Part shown: in pieces, positions 1 to 8,168 of the stretch
Layout: the number at the start of each line of letters is the position of its first letter
Position numbering within the stretch: position 1 is the stretch's first letter
Assembly (NCBI RefSeq): GCF_021729035.1
Contig: NZ_JAJSAP010000001.1
Span: 496,001 to 560,000 of the forward strand
Direction: 5' to 3'
Length of the DNA: 64,000 nt
From: Microbulbifer sediminum
GTDB taxonomy: Bacteria > Pseudomonadota > Gammaproteobacteria > Pseudomonadales > Cellvibrionaceae
Program-made: the position numbers and the translations under genes
Notes under the pieces: generated by a model
Database searches by the model: none
Seen by the model: only the letters and a program-made list of their open reading frames with translations
What the model was told of the DNA's origin: nothing

Positions 1-1
1 G

Positions 2-475
2 GCCTACGGACGAGGCCTGGGATTTGAGCGCTCTCACCTTATCCTGGCGCTGCTGCTGGTGCAGTTCGTGGGGTTCCCGGCCGCCGTGGCCTTCGGCTAC
101 CTGGGGGCGCGCATTGGTGCCCGGCGCGGGATCTATATCGGTCTCGGGGTCTATACCATCGTCTGTACCTGGGGAGCCTTTATCCGATACCCATGGGAGT
201 TCTTCGCCATCGCCGTCCTGATCGGACTGGTCCAGGGCGGTGTGCAGGCACTGAGTCGCTCGCTGTACGCACAGCTGATCCCGGTGGAAAAGAGCGGGCA
301 GTTCTTTGGTTTCTACAACCTGATGGGCAAGTTCGCGGCCCTGGCAGGACCGCCCCTGTTCGGCCTGTTCGGGGCCTGGTTCGGGGATGTGCGTTACTCG
401 ATGCTGGCGCTGGTCGTACTTTTTGTCGCCGGCGGGCTGCTGCTGGCGCGCGTGCCGGACGGGTCGCACCCGTGA
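2..475 (+). CDS. MFS transporter, UMF1/Atg22-like (C-terminal part)
   Basis: The reading frame is open from the left window edge, so only the last 157 or so residues are present. They contain four to five hydrophobic membrane segments and, between them, the stretch SRSLYAQLIP followed by FFGFYNLMGKFAALAGP, which resembles the conserved cytoplasmic loop of UMF1/Atg22-like major facilitator proteins. The substrate of bacterial members is generally unknown. The gene ends 66 bp before rlmD on the same strand, but nothing shows cotranscription. The family assignment is from remembered motif similarity and the N-terminal half cannot be judged. Confidence 0.75.
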   Translation, partial: AYGRGLGFERSHLILALLLVQFVGFPAAVAFGYLGARIGARRGIYIGLGVYTIVCTWGAFIRYPWEFFAIAVLIGLVQGGVQALSRSLYAQLIPVEKSGQFFGFYNLMGKFAALAGPPLFGLFGAWFGDVRYSMLALVVLFVAGGLLLARVPDGSHP

Positions 476-541
476 CACCCGGGACGGCGCTGCCTATCAT
501 GGCGCCCTTGCCCCCTGCGGATCAACACAGCGGTACACAGC

Positions 542-1870
542 ATGAAGAGACGGCGCCAGCGCCTGCCGGCCGGCACCCCTACGGTCGAAATCGAACGGCT
601 CAGCCACGAGGTGCGCGGAATCGGCCGCGTAAGGGGAAAAACCGTATTTGTCGATAACGCCCTGCCGGGGGAAACGGTGCGGATCGGCTACACCGCCAGC
701 CGCTCGAAGTTCGACGAAGGTGTCGCGCGGGAAGTTATCGAGGTATCCCCGGATCGCTGCGTCCCACGCTGTGCTCATTTTGATGCCTGCGGGGGCTGCG
801 CCCTGCAGCATATGCAGGCACCGGCCCAGATCGCTGCCAAGCAACAGATACTACTGGACCAGTTGCAACGCTTCGCGGGCATTATTGTGCCCGAAATACT
901 GCCGCCACTGGTGGCGGCCCCCTACGGCTACCGGCGCAAGGCGCGACTGGGTATCCGGGCCTCGCGTAGCCGTGGCGTTGTGCTGGGGTTCCGCGAAAAA
1001 CGCTCCAACCAGCTTACCCCTATCAGCGAGTGCCCGATCATGCCGGACGACTTTACCCGGCACCTGCCCGCACTAACACAGCTGATCGGCCACTGTGAAA
1101 GCCGTGCCGGCTTTTCGCACCTGGAAGTTGCCATCGGGGAAGACGCCAGTGCCATGGTCCTGCGCCACCAGCACCCCCTGCCCGAGGCAGACCTGCAACA
1201 GTGGCTGGCATTCGCACAACGGGCAGGCATCCACCTTTACCTGCAGCCGGGTGATACCGACAGCGTCCACCGGCTCTGGCCGGGTACCGGGGCAGAACGC
1301 CTCCACTACCGGCTGCCCGAATTTGACCTGCAGCTGGGGTTCCACCCGCTGGATTTTATCCAGGTGAATTTCGCCATCAACCGGCAGATGGTTGAACGTG
1401 CTGTGGAATTACTGGATATCCAGCCCGGTGAGCGGGTGCTCGACCTGTTCTGCGGGCTGGGGAATTTCACGCTGCCGTTGGCGCGCCGGGCGACAGCGGT
1501 GGTGGGCGTGGAAGGTGAGGCGGCACTGTTGGTCCGCGGTCGGGAAAACGCCGCCGCAAACGGCCTGGACAATGTCACCTTTCACGCCGCCGACCTGACC
1601 AGGGATATCAGTGCAAAACCCTGGGCCAGGGCCGGCTTCGACAAGGTTCTGATCGATCCGCCGCGCACGGGGGCCATCGAGGTGGTGCGGGAGCTGGCGC
1701 GCTTCCAGGCCAGCAGGATCGTTTACGTTTCGTGCAATCCGGCCACACTCGCCCGCGACGCCGCAGAGCTGGAGAAGCTTGGCTACCGCCTGCAACGGGC
1801 CGGTGTGATGGACATGTTCCCCCAGACCACGCACGTCGAGTCCATGGCCATGTTCGAGCGAGAAAAGTAG
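542..1870 (+). CDS. rlmD: 23S rRNA (uracil-1939-C5)-methyltransferase RlmD
   Basis: This 442-aa SAM-dependent RNA methyltransferase makes m5U1939 in 23S rRNA. The N-terminal 70 or so residues fit a TRAM RNA-binding domain. A cysteine cluster follows (CVPRC, then CGGCALQ, and a later SECPIM), matching the iron-sulfur ligands of this family. The C-terminal Rossmann domain has the SAM motif DLFCGLGNFTLPLA, the DPPRTGA motif and the catalytic-cysteine motif VSCNPATLARD. Length matches RlmD (about 430-450 aa). The ATG at 542 lacks a strong Shine-Dalgarno, but the protein aligns in length from there. The gene stands alone, converging on the HD-domain gene 4 bp downstream. Confidence 0.95.
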   Translation: MKRRRQRLPAGTPTVEIERLSHEVRGIGRVRGKTVFVDNALPGETVRIGYTASRSKFDEGVAREVIEVSPDRCVPRCAHFDACGGCALQHMQAPAQIAAKQQILLDQLQRFAGIIVPEILPPLVAAPYGYRRKARLGIRASRSRGVVLGFREKRSNQLTPISECPIMPDDFTRHLPALTQLIGHCESRAGFSHLEVAIGEDASAMVLRHQHPLPEADLQQWLAFAQRAGIHLYLQPGDTDSVHRLWPGTGAERLHYRLPEFDLQLGFHPLDFIQVNFAINRQMVERAVELLDIQPGERVLDLFCGLGNFTLPLARRATAVVGVEGEAALLVRGRENAAANGLDNVTFHAADLTRDISAKPWARAGFDKVLIDPPRTGAIEVVRELARFQASRIVYVSCNPATLARDAAELEKLGYRLQRAGVMDMFPQTTHVESMAMFEREK

Positions 1871-1874
1871 CGTT

Positions 1875-2480
1875 TCAGCCCGATCGGGCGATGGTCTCCA
1901 CCGCTTTCCTGTAAAGGGATTTCCTGGGCTGCGCGAAGACCCGCCGAAGCATAGGCTCAAAGAATTCCAGCGGCAGGGTCTCACCGTCCCGGTCGAATGC
2001 AGGGGCATCGTACCTGGATACGAATTCCAGCGTGCGTTCGTAGTGGGGATGGCCGCGATACTGCTCACGCAGCTCGCGGTCCATGCCCAGGTGGTGGAAA
2101 AAGTAGTAGCCCTGGAATATCGCGTGGTGCCTGATCATCCAGTGGTTGGCTTCACTGACAAACGGCTCCAGCAACACCGCAGCCACATCGGCATGGTTAT
2201 AGCTACCCAGCGTATCGCCGATATCGTGCAACAGTGCGCATACCACATACTCCTCGTCCCTGCCGTCGCGGTAGGCCAGTGTCGCGGCCTGCAGGCAGTG
2301 GGTCAGCCGATCCACCGGGAAGCCGCCGCAGTCACCCTCAAGCAGTTTCAGGTGGTCAATTATCCGCTCCGGTAGTTGCCGTGCGTATGGACCGAAAGCA
2401 TCGGCGATCACCTGCCAGTCCTCCGCCGTGCCATGCTCCATATGCGTAAACTGTGCCTGTTGCTGAACTTCCTGCCCCAT
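1875..2480 (-). CDS. HD-domain protein, PhnZ/MIOX-like oxygenase or phosphohydrolase
   Basis: A 201-aa HD-superfamily protein. Metal-ligand candidates are H61, the H85-D86 doublet (LLHDIGD), H97, H113/H118 and D158 near the C-terminus. That spacing resembles the small HD diiron oxygenases (PhnZ, TmpB, myo-inositol oxygenase) as well as HD phosphohydrolases. The ATG at 2480 is chosen because AGGAG lies 7 nt upstream. A longer version from 2516 would begin inside the previous stop and has no ribosome site. It follows the class II aldolase gene by 32 bp in the same direction, which suggests one operon and a two-step catabolic or salvage pathway. The substrate is unknown. Confidence 0.7.
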   Translation of the reverse strand: MGQEVQQQAQFTHMEHGTAEDWQVIADAFGPYARQLPERIIDHLKLLEGDCGGFPVDRLTHCLQAATLAYRDGRDEEYVVCALLHDIGDTLGSYNHADVAAVLLEPFVSEANHWMIRHHAIFQGYYFFHHLGMDRELREQYRGHPHYERTLEFVSRYDAPAFDRDGETLPLEFFEPMLRRVFAQPRKSLYRKAVETIARSG

Positions 2481-2512
2481 CGGGTCTCTCCTGGCTGGCG
2501 TTCGTTTGAGTC

Positions 2513-3277
2513 TCAATCGCGGTAGCTCGGGTCCATGCGATCCAGCTTGCGCAACAGGCCAGGCCAGATGAGCTTGCCACCCTGGCTGCTGGTGACCCTG
2601 TCGCCCTCACCCAGGATTTTGTCGAGAATCGGTTGCGGGACCGGCGTGAGGCGCTGGTTACCGGCCAGTGCCGCCACCTGGATCTCGCAGGCGCGCTGCA
2701 GAATAAACATCGCCAGGAAAGTATCAGCCACGGTCGGGCCGCAGGTAAGCAGGCCATGGTTGCGCAGGATCATGTAATTGGCACTGCCCAGATCAGACAC
2801 CAGCCGGACCTTCTCATCGTCCCGAACAGCGATACCCTCATAATCGTGATAGGCAAGACCCGACAGGGGGAACAGGGACTGCTGGGAAATCGGCAGCAGG
2901 CCCTCGCTCTGGGCAGCCACAGCCACCCCTGCGGTGGTGTGGGTATGCATCACACACTGGGCATCCTCGCGGGCCTGGTGGATGGCACTGTGAATGGTGA
3001 AGCCCGCAGGGTTGACCGGGAAGGGGGTGTCCTCCACCTTTTCACCATCGAGGTCGATCTTGACCAGGCTGGACGCGGTAATCTCCTCGAACAGTGCCCC
3101 GAAGGGATTGATCAGGAAGTGATGCCCGGGGCCGGGCACCCGGGCTGACAGGTGGGTAAAAACCAGCTCATCCCAGCCGTAATGGGCAACCAGCCGATAC
3201 GCCGCCGCCAGCTCGACACGCAGTTGCCACTCCTCGTCGCTGACCTTGCCCTGCAGGGACGGTATTGAATCCAGCAT
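2513..3277 (-). CDS. class II aldolase/adducin family protein
   Basis: This 254-aa protein is a complete class II aldolase/adducin domain. The zinc ligands are visible as the HTH triplet at residues 111-113 (VMHTHT) and H174 in LRNHGLLTCG. The TNxSARxP-like N-terminal motif appears as THLSARVPG near residue 41. Family members cleave or epimerise phosphorylated sugars (fuculose-1-P, ribulose-5-P) or decarboxylate. I cannot assign the substrate. The start is supported by GGAG 8 nt upstream. It leads the HD-domain gene and diverges from a Crp/Fnr regulator, whose FNR-like box lies in the shared intergenic region. Confidence 0.85.
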   Translation of the reverse strand: MLDSIPSLQGKVSDEEWQLRVELAAAYRLVAHYGWDELVFTHLSARVPGPGHHFLINPFGALFEEITASSLVKIDLDGEKVEDTPFPVNPAGFTIHSAIHQAREDAQCVMHTHTTAGVAVAAQSEGLLPISQQSLFPLSGLAYHDYEGIAVRDDEKVRLVSDLGSANYMILRNHGLLTCGPTVADTFLAMFILQRACEIQVAALAGNQRLTPVPQPILDKILGEGDRVTSSQGGKLIWPGLLRKLDRMDPSYRD

Positions 3278-3353
3278 TGCACTTCTCCGTCTATCGCTCA
3301 GTATTTGTTGTTATCAGCCGGTTGCATTCTAGGAATCGATCTGCCACCAACAC

Positions 3354-3369
3354 TGTCAACTTGTTTACA
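3354..3369. promoter_or_regulatory. candidate Crp/Fnr-type operator
   Basis: TGTCAACTTGTTTACA is an inverted repeat with one mismatch between its TGTCAA and TTTACA arms and a 4-bp spacer, the geometry of FNR/DNR/CRP-family sites. It ends only 8 bp before the ATG of the Crp/Fnr regulator. Binding there would block that gene (autorepression) and could also act on the divergent aldolase-HD operon about 80 bp away. Site function is inferred. Confidence 0.5.
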
Positions 3370-3377
3370 CTTGGCGG

Positions 3378-4070
3378 ATGACTGAACTGCTGCCATTTCT
3401 CGACGCCTGCCCCCTGCTCGCCGGCCTGCCTGATACCGCCAGGCACTCCCTGGCCGGCCATGCGCGCCTGCACCGTTATCCTGCGGGGCAGGAGATTTAT
3501 CCGGCAGGCTCACTGCAGAGCCGCCTGTCAATCGTGGCGGCGGGGCGGGTACGGATCTGCTCCGGCAATGCCGAGGGCCGCGAGGCAACACTGGCCCTGC
3601 TTGATAGGGGTGCCTGGTTCGGTGACACGGTATTTTCCCCCGGCATGCCTCGGGTGTTTGGCGCGACGGCGCACGAGGACTGCGAGGTGGTCGATGTCGC
3701 CGGAGAGGCCTTACGCGGACTGCTGGCGCAGTATCCCGAGGCCTACCCGGTGGCCCTCGACCTGGTGAGCCGGCGCCTGTGGGCCGCCATGTCGATCATC
3801 CAGGATGATGTGCTGCGCGGCACCGAGGCGCGCATCGCCCGGCGCCTGCTGTTCCTGGCACAGATGCAGAACCCGGTGAGCGACGCCAGTGGCGCGACAA
3901 GTTTCCGCATGACCCGGGAATTGCTCGCCAATATGATGGGGATGACCCGGCAGGGGCTGCACCGGGTACTGAAAACTATCGAGGCCCGGGGGCTGGTCCA
4001 GTTCGAGTACGGTCGCCTGACCATCCCTGACCCCACCCGCCTGCAGGCCTATATCAGGCAGCTGGACTGA
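3378..4070 (+). CDS. Crp/Fnr family transcriptional regulator
   Basis: A 230-aa regulator with an N-terminal cyclic-nucleotide-binding-like beta-roll (about residues 10-115), a dimerisation helix, and a C-terminal winged helix-turn-helix (about 165-225) with the recognition region MMGMTRQGLHRVLKTIEARG. There is no N-terminal cysteine cluster of the FNR iron-sulfur type. C12 and a few scattered cysteines remain, so oxygen sensing of the classical kind is not supported. It is divergent from the aldolase-HD operon and has a Crp/Fnr-like box immediately upstream of its start, so it probably controls itself and that operon. The effector is unknown. Confidence 0.88.
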   Translation: MTELLPFLDACPLLAGLPDTARHSLAGHARLHRYPAGQEIYPAGSLQSRLSIVAAGRVRICSGNAEGREATLALLDRGAWFGDTVFSPGMPRVFGATAHEDCEVVDVAGEALRGLLAQYPEAYPVALDLVSRRLWAAMSIIQDDVLRGTEARIARRLLFLAQMQNPVSDASGATSFRMTRELLANMMGMTRQGLHRVLKTIEARGLVQFEYGRLTIPDPTRLQAYIRQLD

Positions 4071-4100
4071 CCCGCTGCCGAGAGGAAAAGCCCCCTGGAA

Positions 4101-5024
4101 TCAACCGGCTCCCGCCGGTTCGACCGGTTCCTCACTACCAGCCCGCTTGCCTGATGGAATCACACGCCGGCCATAGGCCGCGAGCAGGAAGCCGATGGGG
4201 AACATCAATACGCCATAGATCGCCGAGGGCACCGACATCTCGCTGGAGTGCAACAGGGTCAGGGTGACCATCAGCCCCAGGGTACCGTTCTTGATGCCCA
4301 GTTCTGTGGCCACAGCGAGCCCCTCGCGCCGGGACAGCCCGCAGGCACGGCTGGTCAGCAGCCCCAGGGCGACACCGGTCAGGTTCAACACAATGGCCGA
4401 GGGACCCGCCTGGGCCAGCAGCTCCAGAAAGCGGTCCCGGATACCGTATACCAGCGCGACAACCAACACCGCCAGCACCAGGCCGCCGAAAATACTGACC
4501 ACGCTCTCTGCACGGGCGGCCAGCTGTGGCTTCCAGGCACGGACGCCCATACCGATTATTACCGGCAACAGGACGATCAGCGACAGCATCAGCACCGTGC
4601 GTCCAAAGGGCAGCACGATTTCCCGCTCCGCTCCCATAAAGAGCTGCAGCGCGTAGTTGGTGAATATCGGCAGGGTCATGACCGTGATCAGGCTGGCCGA
4701 CACTGTCAGCACAATGGACAACGCCACATTGCCCCGGGCGAGGAGAGTGAAAAGATTGGAGGTAGTGCCCCCCGGACAGGCGGCAATAACCACCAACCCC
4801 ACAGCAATTGCTGGTGGCAGCCCCAGGAGCCAGCATAACGCAAAGGCGACCAGCGGCATTACCAGGATCTGGGCAATCGTGCCCAGAAGCAATCCCGCAG
4901 GCTTTACCGTTACCTGGTGGAACTCCCTCGCGGTGAGGGTCATGCCAATGCCGATCATGATGATAAACAGGGAGATCGGCAGGCCGATCGAAATCATTGG
5001 TCCGGATTCCACAGGCAGCTCCAT
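4101..5024 (-). CDS. bile acid:sodium symporter (BASS) family protein
   Basis: A 307-aa polytopic inner-membrane protein with about nine hydrophobic helices, matching the SBF/BASS family. The hallmark AACPGGTTSNLFTLLARGN near residue 83 is the sodium-binding crossover motif, and ELGIKNGTLGL in the second repeat is the matching element. Bacterial members move organic anions such as keto acids with sodium. The specific substrate cannot be read from sequence. ATG 5024 is used. An internal ATG at 4997 is possible because neither has a strong ribosome site. It converges on the Crp/Fnr gene with 30 bp between stops. Confidence 0.88.
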   Translation of the reverse strand: MELPVESGPMISIGLPISLFIIMIGIGMTLTAREFHQVTVKPAGLLLGTIAQILVMPLVAFALCWLLGLPPAIAVGLVVIAACPGGTTSNLFTLLARGNVALSIVLTVSASLITVMTLPIFTNYALQLFMGAEREIVLPFGRTVLMLSLIVLLPVIIGMGVRAWKPQLAARAESVVSIFGGLVLAVLVVALVYGIRDRFLELLAQAGPSAIVLNLTGVALGLLTSRACGLSRREGLAVATELGIKNGTLGLMVTLTLLHSSEMSVPSAIYGVLMFPIGFLLAAYGRRVIPSGKRAGSEEPVEPAGAG

Positions 5025-5144
5025 TCGTTATTATGTAATTCTGGTTGCCCAAACCCTAGCACAGCGCTGGCACGTCCGCGCCATAAAAATTGCCGGGGCA
5101 AAGTGTCCGCCCAGAGCCTGTACCACCCCCGTAATGGAGAGCAG

Positions 5145-6050
5145 ATGCTTGCAAGACAATCATCCGTAACGCCAGACCACTGGGCCAACCTGATCTGGGC
5201 GCTGGGCGCGGAGAACATCGTCGGCGACTTCGGGTTACCGTGGCTCCCCCCCCAGCGCCAGTCCGAACTGGCCGATTACTTCTCCCGCAACGACATTGCC
5301 CGGCAGCTGGCGCCGCAACTGCAAGGGACGCTCGACCGGGCCGACCAGCAGCGATCGGCCAGTCGACTCGGCGCCTATTTCGAAAACCTCTGGGCCTTTG
5401 CCTTCACCCACCACCCCGACTACCGGCTACTGCACCGCAACCTGCCCCTGCGCGCGGGTGGCCGCACCCTGGGAGAACTGGACTTTATCGTGCGGCACCA
5501 CCCCAGCGGCCTCACCGAGCACTGGGAAATTGCGGTCAAGTTCTACTTGCAGGTGCAGGAAGAATTCTGGGTGGGGCCGGGCTTGCGGGACAGGCTCGAT
5601 ATCAAGCTGGCGAGGATGCGCGAGCACCAGCTGCCCCTGATCCGGCAGCCCGCCGCTGCAGAACTGCTGGCACAGCAGGGGATATGCATCGAGCGCCAGT
5701 GGGCACTGATGCCGGGCCGGTTGTTCCGCCCCCTGGACGACGGCAACACGTCCCTGCACCGGACCATCAATCCAGCCACCGCGCACTACTGGTGGGCGCC
5801 GGCGGACGAGTTCCTGTTCCACTTTGCCGCACTGCCCTACCGGTGGGTTCGCCTGCCGAAGCGAGCCTGGCTGGCGGAACGAGGCTACCTGGTTACCGAC
5901 ACAGCAAGCTGCGAGGCCTTCGCTGCCAACTTGCGGGAAGAAGGGAGCCGCGGGCCCGTCTGTGTCGCGGCACAGAATGAGACAGGCGAGGCGGTTCGCG
6001 GCTTTATCGTCCCGGACAACTGGCTCGATCTCGCCACAGAAAGCCTCTGA
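5145..6050 (+). CDS. DUF1853 family protein
   Basis: A 301-aa protein of the uncharacterised DUF1853 family, common in gammaproteobacteria. The centre contains LGELDFIVRHH followed by HWEIAVKFYLQ. This arrangement (ExD ... ExAVK) resembles a PD-(D/E)XK nuclease core, with acidic residues then a lysine. That is my structural inference, not an established activity. The ATG at 5145 is preceded by GGAG at 6-7 nt. A longer reading frame from 4917 would overlap the divergent transporter and is not supported. No signal peptide or membrane segment is seen. Confidence 0.75.
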   Translation: MLARQSSVTPDHWANLIWALGAENIVGDFGLPWLPPQRQSELADYFSRNDIARQLAPQLQGTLDRADQQRSASRLGAYFENLWAFAFTHHPDYRLLHRNLPLRAGGRTLGELDFIVRHHPSGLTEHWEIAVKFYLQVQEEFWVGPGLRDRLDIKLARMREHQLPLIRQPAAAELLAQQGICIERQWALMPGRLFRPLDDGNTSLHRTINPATAHYWWAPADEFLFHFAALPYRWVRLPKRAWLAERGYLVTDTASCEAFAANLREEGSRGPVCVAAQNETGEAVRGFIVPDNWLDLATESL

Positions 6051-6078
6051 GCCCTACCATCACCGGATGATACGCGGG

Positions 6079-6106
6079 TTGACATACATCAATTTGCCTT
6101 TACAAT
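6079..6106 (+). promoter_or_regulatory. sigma-70 type promoter of the GbsR/MarR-like regulator
   Basis: A perfect -35 box TTGACA (6079-6084) is followed after 16 bp by a -10 box TACAAT (6101-6106), one base off consensus. The predicted start of transcription falls inside the palindrome just downstream, and the ATG is at 6137. It is among the best-formed promoters in the window. Confidence 0.65.
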
Positions 6107-6124
6107 TTTCAGAAATTTCTGAAA
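6107..6124. promoter_or_regulatory. 18-bp perfect palindrome, likely operator
   Basis: TTTCAGAAATTTCTGAAA is a perfect palindrome abutting the -10 box and ending 12 bp before the ATG of the regulator gene. Its size and AT-rich centre fit a dimeric MarR/GbsR-type repressor site, so autoregulation is the simplest reading. Confidence 0.6.
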
Positions 6125-6136
6125 GCTCAAAAAGTA

Positions 6137-6697
6137 ATGAAACTATCCAGTCAGTCCCAGGCATTCGTGCTGCACTTTGGCGAGATGGGCAGCCGCTGGG
6201 GCTTCAATCGCACGGTCGGCCAAATGCTGGCCTTACTGACCATCCACAGCGAGCCCCTCAATGCCGACCAGCTGGGAGAGGCGCTGAAAATCAGCCGCGG
6301 TAACGTGAGCATGGGGCTCAAGGAGCTGCAGGCCTGGCGCCTGGTGGAACTGCACCATCGTCCCGGGGATCGCAAGGACTACTTCACCGCCGCCGGCTCC
6401 ATCTGGGATATGGCACGGACCGTGTTCGAGGAACGGCGCAAGCGCGAGCTCGACCCCACACTCTCCCTGTTGCGGCAGTTACTACTGAACGACGCCCAGG
6501 ATGAAGAGGAAAAGCGCACCCAGGAGCGGATGCAGGAGGTATACGCCCTGCTGGAACTGCTCGATGAGTTCGCCACCACACTGAGCCGCCTCGGGGAGGA
6601 CGACCTGCTGCGACTGATGAAAATGGGTTCCGGCCTCAGCCGGCTCCTCGACCTGCGGGAAAAGCTGAAAGGAGGAACCTCCGGCGCCGGGGACTGA
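6137..6697 (+). CDS. GbsR/MarR-type HTH transcriptional regulator
   Basis: A 186-aa regulator. Residues about 20-90 form a MarR-like winged helix with LNADQLGEALKISRGNVSMGLKELQAW as the helix-turn-helix and RKDYFTA in the wing. The C-terminal half is a long, charged helical region that would dimerise. The layout is that of the GbsR subgroup (COG1510), whose known members sense choline or glycine betaine. It precedes the cytochrome bd genes by 91 bp on the same strand and has its own promoter with a perfect palindrome. It therefore likely represses itself and cioAB. That target is inferred from position only. Confidence 0.8.
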   Translation: MKLSSQSQAFVLHFGEMGSRWGFNRTVGQMLALLTIHSEPLNADQLGEALKISRGNVSMGLKELQAWRLVELHHRPGDRKDYFTAAGSIWDMARTVFEERRKRELDPTLSLLRQLLLNDAQDEEEKRTQERMQEVYALLELLDEFATTLSRLGEDDLLRLMKMGSGLSRLLDLREKLKGGTSGAGD

Positions 6698-6788
6698 CAT
6701 CCTCCCTTGTGCAGACCTTTTACTATCAGGGCGCGCCAGAGCATCTATCCTATTAGCCTCGGGGTGCCCATCATCTACCGAGGTAACC

Positions 6789-8168
6789 ATGTTAGATACC
6801 CTGGTCCTGTCAAGAATACAGTTCGCCGCCAATATCAGTTTCCATATCCTCTTTCCCGCCATCACCATGGCACTCGCCTGGATACTGTTCTTTTTCAAGT
6901 TGCGCTACGACCGGACCGACAATCCCGTCTGGATGCGCGCCTACCGTTTCTGGGTAAAGGTATTTGCCCTGACATTTGCGCTCGGTGTCGTCAGCGGCAT
7001 CACCATGTCCTTCCAGTTCGGCACCAACTGGCCCGGTTTTATGGAAAACGTGGGGAATATCGCCGGCCCCCTGCTGGGCTACGAGGTGCTTACCGCGTTT
7101 TTCCTCGAGGCGACATTCCTCGGCATCATGCTGTTCGGTATCGACCGGGTGCCCAGCTGGCTGCACACAGTTTCAGCCCTGGTAGTAGCCATCGGCACCT
7201 CTCTCTCCGCATTCTGGATCCTGGCACTGAACTCCTGGATGCAGACACCAGCGGGCTTCGAGATACGTGACGGTGTAATCCACGCCACCAGCTGGCTCGA
7301 GGTTATTTTCAACCCATCCTTCCCCTATCGCTATACCCATATGATGCTCGCCTCCGGCCTTACCGCCGCCTTTTTTGTTGCCGGGCTCTCTGCGTACCGC
7401 ATTCTCAAGGGGGACGAAAAGCTGGCGCCACGCCTGGCGCTGAAAACCGGGCTGGTTATTGCGGCGATCCTGGCCCCAGTCCAGGCCTATGTGGGCGACC
7501 TGCACGGGCTCAATACACTCAAGCACCAACCCCAGAAAGTCGCCGCCATGGAGGCAATCTGGGAAACGCAACGCGGTGCGCCATTGTTGCTGTTCGCGAT
7601 CCCTGACGAAAAGGAGCGCACCAACCACGCGGAGATCGCTGTGCCGCACCTGGCCAGCCTTATCCTGACCCATGAGGTGGACGGGGAGATCCGTGGCCTC
7701 GATGAATTTGAGGGTAACCACCCCCCGGTTGCGCCGCTGTTTTTCGGTTTCCGCATCATGGTGGGCATGGGGATCCTGATGCTGCTCACCGCCTGGACCG
7801 GTTGTTACCTGCTGATCAAAAGAGAGGAGCTGCCTCGCTGGATGCTGCGGGTGCTGGTGGGTATGACGTTCTCTGGCTGGGCCGCCGTCCTGGCCGGCTG
7901 GTATGTCACAGAGATAGGTCGCCAGCCCTGGCTGGTTACCGGGATCCTGAGAACCGCCGATGCGGTAACACCCCTGGCCCCCACCAATGTGGGCTTCTCA
8001 CTGGCATTGTACCTGACGGTTTACGTCATCCTGATGTATGCCTATATCCACACGCTGAAAGTCATGGCCCTCAAGGCCGTCAAGGTGGAAGAGTTCGAGA
8101 CCGAGTCGCCGTCTTCCGAGGGCACCACCAGCGGCCTGCCGGGATCCGCCGAGGAGGGTGCAGCATGA
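6789..8168 (+). CDS. cioA: cytochrome bd-type quinol oxidase subunit I (CioA-like)
   Basis: A 459-aa polytopic membrane protein, subunit I of a bd-type terminal oxidase that oxidises quinol and reduces oxygen to water without proton pumping. H19 in ISFHILFP and a later histidine in YRYTHMMLAS fit heme b595 and b558 axial ligands. GRxPW-like IGRQPW lies near the C-terminus. The periplasmic Q loop is short (no long insertion after NHAEIAVPHL), placing it in the CIO/short-Q-loop group rather than the E. coli CydA type. Ribosome site GAGGT lies 6 nt before the ATG. Its stop overlaps the start of subunit II (ATGA). Confidence 0.92.
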   Translation: MLDTLVLSRIQFAANISFHILFPAITMALAWILFFFKLRYDRTDNPVWMRAYRFWVKVFALTFALGVVSGITMSFQFGTNWPGFMENVGNIAGPLLGYEVLTAFFLEATFLGIMLFGIDRVPSWLHTVSALVVAIGTSLSAFWILALNSWMQTPAGFEIRDGVIHATSWLEVIFNPSFPYRYTHMMLASGLTAAFFVAGLSAYRILKGDEKLAPRLALKTGLVIAAILAPVQAYVGDLHGLNTLKHQPQKVAAMEAIWETQRGAPLLLFAIPDEKERTNHAEIAVPHLASLILTHEVDGEIRGLDEFEGNHPPVAPLFFGFRIMVGMGILMLLTAWTGCYLLIKREELPRWMLRVLVGMTFSGWAAVLAGWYVTEIGRQPWLVTGILRTADAVTPLAPTNVGFSLALYLTVYVILMYAYIHTLKVMALKAVKVEEFETESPSSEGTTSGLPGSAEEGAA

